Below are positions 57,698-64,000 of a stretch of 64,000 nt of DNA, piece by piece (the stretch's first letter is position 1; each line of letters opens with the position of its first letter). The translations under genes and the position numbers were made by a program. Location of the stretch: assembly GCA_037693485.1 (NCBI GenBank), contig CM075345.1, forward strand, positions 89,238,001 to 89,302,000. The letters are read 5' to 3'. The DNA is from Kitagawia praeruptora (taxonomy: Eukaryota > Streptophyta > Magnoliopsida > Apiales > Apiaceae). The notes under the pieces are model-generated. The model was given only the letters and a program-made list of their open reading frames with translations. It ran no database searches and had not been told where the DNA came from.

Positions 57698-57881
57698 AGT
57701 GTCATACCATTTGGAAAAAAAGGAATTAGTGTGAATATTGTCAATGGTAATTTTTATAAGTCAAATAATAATTTATATATGTAAAATAATAATATTTATA
57801 TTTTACATGTAAAATAATAATTTTTTATATGTAAAATAATAATTTTTATATGTAAAATAATAATATTTATATTTTTATAAA
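57698..57881. repeat. Chimeric inverted duplication preserving a Stowaway empty site
   Basis: 57698-57752 is the exact reverse complement of 57271-57325 (gypsy interior). From 57749 the sequence switches, at a shared AATT, to the reverse complement of the hAT interior: 56760 back to 56692, then directly on to 56394 and below. The Stowaway (56397-56689) is absent at the matching point, where only one TA is present. Confidence 0.85.
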
Positions 57882-58559
57882 GCATCATCATGCTACTGCT
57901 CGTACGCCTCAAGGTCTGCCGCCTTACAAGTCGATACAACAACGAGCTAAGTTACTATCGTTATACTTAGGAGTTCCCATAAGGGAGTTCCCATAAGGGT
58001 TTTATATGTCAGTACTACATTAAGTAGTCCTACTATGAACTTGGCAAGGGTCCTTATTATCTTAGTGAATTTATTGTTTTAACGTCGCGTCATCTCTGGG
58101 GTTTATAACCACTACTAAAAATCTGTTAATAGACATCACGGTCTTTAACATCGATTAAAATAAAACTGATGTTAAAAGTCTTTTTAACATCAGTGAAATT
58201 AAAACCGATGTCTTTTAAACATTGAGACATCACTTCATTTATCAACCGATGTCTAAACATTTTCTTAAAAATATTTAGACATCACTTCATTTATGAACCG
58301 ATGTCTAAATCTATCCTTAAAAAATTAAACGCGCGCCCCCTCTGAAATATTCCCCCCCTTAGTTTTATTTCCCCCAATAAGTTTCATTTGCCCGCTATTT
58401 CTTCCCCTTAACCAAAATTTTTGTATTTTTATAATTCTTCGAAATTCCCCCCCTTAGAACTAAAATATTTCCCCGCCCCTTAACCAATTTTTGTTCCCCC
58501 GTTTTTTTTCAGATCCTCCCAAAAACAAAACAAATAAAACACAAACACAAATTAAACCT

Positions 58560-58780
58560 AAAACATTAAACTCTCTCCCCCCTCTCTCTCGAACTCACAG
58601 TACTAAAGAACCCTAATTTCAAACTCTCTTTCACTTTCTCACTGGACACTCACACTCGAAGCCGCTCTTTCACTACTCAAACTGCTCTACCTCACACTCG
58701 AAGCCGCTCTACCACTACTCAAAGCTGCTCTCTCTCACACTCGAATCCGATCTCTCTCACTGCTCAAATCCGCTCGAAAT
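58560..58780. repeat. Repeats of CACTCGAAGCCGCTCT type in the CACTA leader
   Basis: ACACTCGAAGCCGCTCT occurs near 58651 and 58693, with variants (CTCAAAGCTGCTCTC, ACTCGAATCCGATCTC, CTCAAATCCGCTCG) between 58665 and 58776. The CT-rich text is typical of a plant 5' leader. Confidence 0.7.
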
Positions 58781-59350
58781 AGATTTGTTCAAAGCTTGAA
58801 TTAGTTCGATTTGTAAGTGGGTAAGCTTGATTTTGTAATAAAAGTTCGATTTCGATTTCATTATAAATTGGGGGTTTTAAATCGAAACCCTAAGTTTTTA
58901 ATTCGTTTCTTTTTGTGTTTAATACAGGAGCATTAGATACAAGAAACATTTGTTTGGGTAAGCATTAATTATTTAGTTTCACTAATTTTGATTTTGTTAT
59001 TTTATATAGGAGTCAGGAACATTATTTGAAGGATCAGTTGTTTGGGTAAGACATCTATGAAATGTGTTGTTTAGTTCTTATATTACTTATTGATTGAGTG
59101 TTTGGGTGTTTAATTATTTTTGGGGAGGAAGTTATTCATGTATTTATCACCATGTATAGTTTGTTTATAAGATGTGTTGGTGATGCAGGGACAATATCGA
59201 CTTACATAAGAGGCCAGTCACAGCATTCATGTAGATGCTAGGCTATTTATGTAATGGTAGAATGCTAAATGAATTTGGTACGCTAATATTGTATCTATAT
59301 GCTAATTAGGCTATTTACATGGTCTTTTAATTGTTCAGATAGAAAATTAT

Positions 59351-59587
59351 TTGATGCATATATATGGTCTGATGGTGTCAACAATTTCAAAACATGGGAT
59401 GTTCTTGTATGCTAAACATCTAGATGCAGCAAGTACAGACATGGTTTCTGCTGGCAGAGTGGATTTGGTATGGGAGATGCTGACATCCACAACCAATACA
59501 ACGGCATTAAGTAAATTAGTTAACCAGGATAAAAAAAGAATCCAGAATTTAGATGTGGGCCTATCAAAGAGTGGTAATTTGTTGTAA
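59351..59587 (+). other. 78-codon open frame in the CACTA element, family unknown
   Basis: The frame begins MMHIYGLMVSTISKHGMFLY and has protein-like composition, ending in a Lys/Ser-rich tail. It lies between the leader-like region and the zinc-knuckle fragment. It could be another captured exon or element-encoded, and I recognise no domain. Confidence 0.3.
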
Positions 59588-59957
59588 AGGTATGCAACTA
59601 AAATTTTATTTCTAGTTTAGTAGTCATACTCAAAACCAAGTTATTGCACGTATACGAAGCACTAGCTAGAAGCCTAGAAAACCTTACACTGATTAGTGAT
59701 ACTAGATTATAGTCTCTGCCTTATGCATCACTATGATAATTAATAACTTGACATTGTCACTCTCATTACGAAGTATTTAGTTGCTCGACATTAGGAAATG
59801 TAGAAATTTGCTTATTTATTAAAGTACATGTACGCTATTTTACCGTTACGTGTTTTTTTATTTTTTAAATCGATCTTCAGACAGAAATGCATGTCATTGC
59901 AAGTACAAGACATCAATATATTCTGAAACTCACTTTTAGTTGTTTAAGTTTGTTCAG

Positions 59958-60333
59958 GGTTGTAAATGCTTCAAATGCAAAAGTGGTCACCTTGCCAGAG
60001 ATTGCCTTGAAGAACCACTGGGCAATAAAATTTCAGACATTTGTTTGAGATGTGGGGATTCAGGACATCATATGTTTTCATGTCAAAGTGAATATTCATA
60101 TGGAGATCTAAAGGTCAATTTTCTGGATAGTTGAATAAATTGTATCTACCAAGCAGTTGACTTTTCTAAACTGTTTGGAGCCCTCATTTAAAAGTTGTCT
60201 TCCATGTTAGCAGGAAATTTGCAAGGAATTTGGTTACCTATGCTGTGTTGTATTAAAGGATGATGGTCAAATAGCAGCGTCTTGTTACAAGTGTAGGCAA
60301 ACTGGCCATCTGGGCTCTATAAGTCAATATCTG
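59958..60333 (+). pseudogene. Captured fragment of a CCHC zinc-knuckle protein gene (two exons)
   Basis: Exon-like piece 59958-60113, bounded by TTCAG and GT, encodes CFKCKSGHLARDC and CLRCGDSGHHMFSC, two zinc knuckles of the C-x2-C-x4-H-x4-C type. After an intron of about 100 bp (60114-60213, ending in GCAG) a second piece encodes ICKEFGYLCC and CYKCRQTGHL. This order matches plant nuclear zinc-knuckle proteins with several CCHC motifs. Decay is visible: in the third knuckle the first Cys is lost and His has become Tyr, and in the fourth the final Cys is missing. The presence of an intron shows DNA-level capture. It is not a retroviral gag, because spacing and surrounding residues follow the host family. 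Confidence 0.75.
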
Positions 60334-60523
60334 TATGTGAATGTCACTATATATATGTCCTTTATGTATTATTTATATAAAACTATGACAACTTGGGACT
60401 GTTAGACTATGAAATAGTATTTTGGAGTTGTAGTTCAGTTTTGTTTGTGTCGTAATGGGCTGTAATATGAATAAGTATGAATGATCGATACATTGTAAAA
60501 AAACGATTGGTCTATGCAAATAA

Positions 60524-63500
60524 GACCAAGGATCTGGTCGTTACGGTCTCAATATCCATCCACAAAACCAACATAATTTAAATTACAACCTTGTGACCCA
60601 AAACAACAACATAAAACACACCCGTTATAGTCCCAGAGATGAAATCAGAGTAACCATCAATATTATTAATCACAAGTTTGAGTTCTTACAACCCAAAGAA
60701 TTACAATTTTACCATTACATACTCTTTGCCATCCATTGGTATATGCCATATTATAAATACATTGATACTCGAAAGCCAATCATCTAGCCTACCAGTGACT
60801 TCTTAATCGACAATGGCAGCTATGATCTCAACGGTTAATCCTCCGACGGTTGTCACATACTTGCACCAAGTGCATCTTGTGCGGTCATCAAATCTAACTG
60901 TTGTTGTGATATAAATAAATAAAGCAAGGGTGAGCAATAGCCCACCAAATATATAATTGAACAGTGATAATATATAACAGTCCAAAATATCTTTGAAACC
61001 ATATGCCATGCATTTACGGAAATGATGCCAGTATAACTTAAAAGATCAAGTTACTAGGTAACTCAAAATATATATTTTGTGGACATATCTGCTATACAAA
61101 AGATAAGCAAGATATTCTCAATTATCATAAAAGAGGAACTTGCAGGAAAAATATTGCAATTCCAGTTTCAACATTTTTTCACCTTGCCAACACCAACAGT
61201 GTTGTAGAAATTTCTCACTTTTGGAAGATGAACTAATACGGGAGTATTGCCGCGCCAGATGCCCTGACGTTTACGATGATCAGTCGTATGTCATGCATCT
61301 CATCAATCGTTCTCTACATGTAGAAGGTAGCTCCGATGGATTTACTTGTCTACCGCTTCTGGAACTCCTCAGCCAACGGTTGGGCTATTGCTGGACCGAC
61401 GCCACTCGGCCACTTACGCGTCTCCTAGTTCGAATATCATCCATGACTCTGAAACGTAAAGTTTGTTCCCCTTTTCCCCAAGTATAGCACTTGTTGATAG
61501 GACTCCACAAAGTAGTCGTATCTAATTGGAAAGGAAAATTCTCCAATATTTCCCAAGCTGATGCTTGTTAATGGATATAAACTTGTTCCATCAATCTTAC
61601 CCCTCGAGCGTTGAGGAGGTAACCAAAAGACTCATATCGATGTTTGAATGAATCAAGATGTGAGTGACAAGATAGTTTAGCAAGTATATGACCGGATAGT
61701 CAAATAAATAGCAACTCTCAAGTGAGGTCCCTTTATGTGTTTTTGGAAGCTTGAGCGAGTATTTAAATCTTCTTATAAGATAGATTTAAATAAAAATAGA
61801 GTTTTGGGGACCTCCCCTTGATAAAATAGTCATAAAAAGACTCTGAAATATTTTACATAATATATGAAGATGACAGATAATCTTTGAATAAAATCAATCA
61901 TTATAAAAAGAATTTAAAAGAATTTAAATAAATATTCCAAGAATATTTATTAAATCAATAATAATTAAGGAATATGATTAAATCATAATATTGCTCGTAA
62001 GTAATCCTCGAATAAATATATAGAATTATTTACTAAGTAAATCTCTTCTTAAATGAATATTCAAAATAATATTCATTAATTAAATAAACTCAATTAAATA
62101 TTTAAAATAATATTCACTAAATAAATCAAACCTTAAATAAATATTTGAAAATAATATTCACTAAATAAATCAAACCTTAAATGAATATTTGAAAATAATA
62201 TTCATTTAATAAATAATATTCTAAATGAATATCCAAATAATATTCTTTTAGTAATAAAAACTTTAAAGGAATATTCGAAGTAATATTCCTTAAGTAAATA
62301 GAACTTCAAATTAATATTTTAAAATAATATCCCTCAAGTACATAAAATCTTAAATGAATATTTGGAAGTAATATTCATTTAATAAATAAAAATTCCAATG
62401 AATATCAAAATAATTATTCATTAGATAACTAAACTCTAAATGAATATTCGAAACTAATATTCATTCAAATAATTAAAGCTCAAATGAATATTAAAATAAT
62501 ATTCAGTAAATAGATAAACTCGAATGAATATTCAAAATAATATCCATATAGTACTTCTCGATTGAGATAATGTTCAAATAGCATTCCTCGAATAATTTCC
62601 AAGTAATTAATACTTTATGGAAATATAAATAATGTTAATAAATAACATTCCTCAAATAATCTGTCACTGAAATCCCTCCGGGTTTCCACGACTATCTCTA
62701 TATTACAAAATACCGACTCCCGGTCTATATTTAAAGAATGAATATCATACGCACTTCACTAAGGGTCTTAACAAAGCAATTCGGCTTACAACTAATAATT
62801 CATATCTAGTCTATAGGCCAATATCAATTCAGGGTTACAAGTAATTCAATATTAACTTGAAAGTAGGCATGCATGCTATGACATATGTATAACAACAATC
62901 ATATGTATTATCACAACAACAGTTCCAAGGTATTGGAAACTTGCCTGGTATTCCTGAAGGGATAGTGTGCCTCGGGTCAATGAATAGTCACAATATCCGA
63001 GGTTAATCACTAAACACTTTGAAAGGCTAAGTATAACTTAACTTAGGCTAAACACGTTTTCAAGTTATCTCGTTATGCACCCCTTTTTGTGTACTCTTAT
63101 TAACACCGATATGTTCCGACATTTGCTCATTATTAAAACATGTCATCATACTTATACTTGGTGTATACTTAAGTCGTATAAGTTCTAAGGTCGGTCGTTT
63201 ATGAACCAAGATTATACCTCGAGATTTATCGCCCGTTTTCTAAGTCATTTACCAAAGTTATAACCAAGTGTACTTTGAAGGGGTTCGTTCGCGTTTAACC
63301 TCGATTCGAACATTTTTATAAAATCGGAAAATGATCCGTTTCACATGAGGTTTCCTTTCACACCTTCCATTTTATCTCTAATATTTAATTACCATGATTC
63401 GTCACTGCATAACTCATGTTTCGAAGGTCCAATTTCAGTTACGAACTTGCTTTTACGGTTTCGAACCACTTTTACGAATTTAACCATAACTCCTAAACCG

Positions 63501-64000
63501 TAAGTCCATTTCATACGATCTTTATATCAAAACGAAGCTTATAACATAATCTATCCTATCATGGCAGAACATGAAGCTTTACAGTGAGTTATAGCTACTG
63601 TAATGCTCAGTGTTTAATAGTCTAACGAAAATTTGGCATTACGACGGCTATAAATCGAACGTTCTAAAAATCATAACAATCAATCCAAGCCACACCGGGC
63701 ATACTATACATGATTTTCATCTTAAAAAGTCCAAGAATGTTTCACTTAACCATCATAATCATCAAAACTCTTAAATCATCAATACTAACTACATAATCAT
63801 GCTTATTTGCAAATAACAACACCATAATCTTAACTAATCTAAAACCATCAAGAACATATATAAAACTCAAAGTAAGATCTTGGGTTCTTAAGAATTATAC
63901 CTTCCTTGGAGAGTGTACAAGCTCTAATAACCCTTATATAGTCCTTGTATGGCCTTAACAAAGCTTAGATCATCCAAAGAAACCAAGAAATCAAAGTTAG
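60524..64000 (-). mobile_element. 5' LTR of the minus-strand gypsy element, truncated left, runs off the window
   Basis: From AAGGATCTGGTCGTTACGG onward it matches 46105 onward, in the same order and orientation, to the end of the window (equivalent to about 49420). Substitutions and small indels are frequent, so the insertion is old. The first ~20 bp of the LTR end (the TGTAACACCCCCAGATCC part) and the primer-binding site are missing. Confidence 0.9.
61935..62560. repeat. AT-rich tandem array in the 5' LTR
   Basis: Units such as AAATGAATATTTGAAAATAA and TATTCACTAAATAAATCAAACC recur, with at least one near-exact local duplication (TTCACTAAATAAATCAAACC at about 62112 and 62157). It is the counterpart of 47600-48055 but longer. 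Confidence 0.8.

Larger units (their letters stand above)
50712..58109 (-). mobile_element. Decayed internal region of the minus-strand gypsy element
   Basis: The order fits a minus-strand element: the pol end lies beside the 3' LTR, and a coding-like piece near 57600-57695 (EEVLAKEENPVRDKEFTLEE on the minus strand) lies far upstream, where gag would be. Between them, about 51080-57240 has short frames with no motif I recognise; RT, RNase H and protease signatures were not found. Later insertions sit at 55702-56065 and 56149-57093. Confidence 0.6.
58110..60523 (+). mobile_element. CACTA element, 5' part only, carrying host gene fragments
   Basis: It starts CACTACTAAAAATCTG at 58110. The subterminal 200 bp repeat GACATCACTTCATTTAT(C/G)AACC and ACCGATGTCTAAA, the known style of plant CACTA ends. 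A leader-like region (58560-58800) repeats CACTCGAAGCCGCTCT. No inverse end is found before 60523, where the sequence turns abruptly into gypsy LTR. The 3' part, including any transposase, is missing. Confidence 0.75.

Overview
The window reads as nuclear DNA of a flowering plant, almost certainly a eudicot. It is AT-rich, uses GT-AG introns, and holds one intact multi-exon plant gene embedded in nested plant-type transposable elements (Helitron, CACTA, hAT, Stowaway, Tourist-like, MULE-like, copia-like, Athila-like and chromovirus-like gypsy, SINE, LINE). I could not fix the family; an asterid is a guess. No bacterial, plastid or viral gene block was seen.

The only gene I regard as functional is a membralin (TMEM259-type) orthologue on the + strand. 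It has 14 exons between 12623 and 21207, and the splice phases join into one 666-residue reading frame. Its introns carry a Stowaway MITE, a probable SINE head, other MITE-like inverted repeats and a perfect 17-bp hairpin. Its upstream side is built of transposons: a Helitron ends about 1 kb before the ATG, and a hAT element with a clean 8-bp target duplication ends about 200 bp before it. An 8.9-kb Helitron begins about 470 bp after its stop.

Layout. 1-2208 is unassigned. 2209-5554 is a long LTR-like block with its own TATA box and an internal tandem duplication. 5600-8617 holds a CCA-rich stretch, a SINE and a retroposon (each with target duplications) and a MULE-type MITE. 8618-11595 is a minus-strand Helitron carrying a broken fragment of a PHOX/CLMP1-type (PB1-TPR) gene. 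11745-12421 is the hAT element, then membralin. 21674-30609 is a large minus-strand Helitron that itself hosts a small LTR element and a Tourist-like MITE. 30720-31025 is the tail of a non-LTR (RTE-like) element. 31195-33290 holds two related inverted-repeat elements with internal tandem repeats. 33348-38586 is a non-autonomous MULE-like element split by a complete 4.15-kb CACTA element that carries a nitronate-monooxygenase-like fragment. 38596-46084 is a pile of LTR fragments, including a gag-like gene with an intron and frameshifts.

From 46085 to the end lies one old minus-strand gypsy element. Its 3' LTR (about 4.6 kb) is at 46085-50711. Its decayed internal region still shows the end of pol (integrase tail or chromodomain area). 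Its 5' LTR starts at 60524 and runs off the window. That element was invaded by a Tourist-like MITE, a hAT element (itself hit by a Stowaway) and a CACTA element carrying a CCHC zinc-knuckle gene fragment. An inverted duplication at 57698-57881 preserves the Stowaway's empty site, which allows some events to be ordered.

Most short open frames in the window are chance readings of repeat DNA. All coordinates were derived by eye; family assignments rest on recognised motifs, not on searches.
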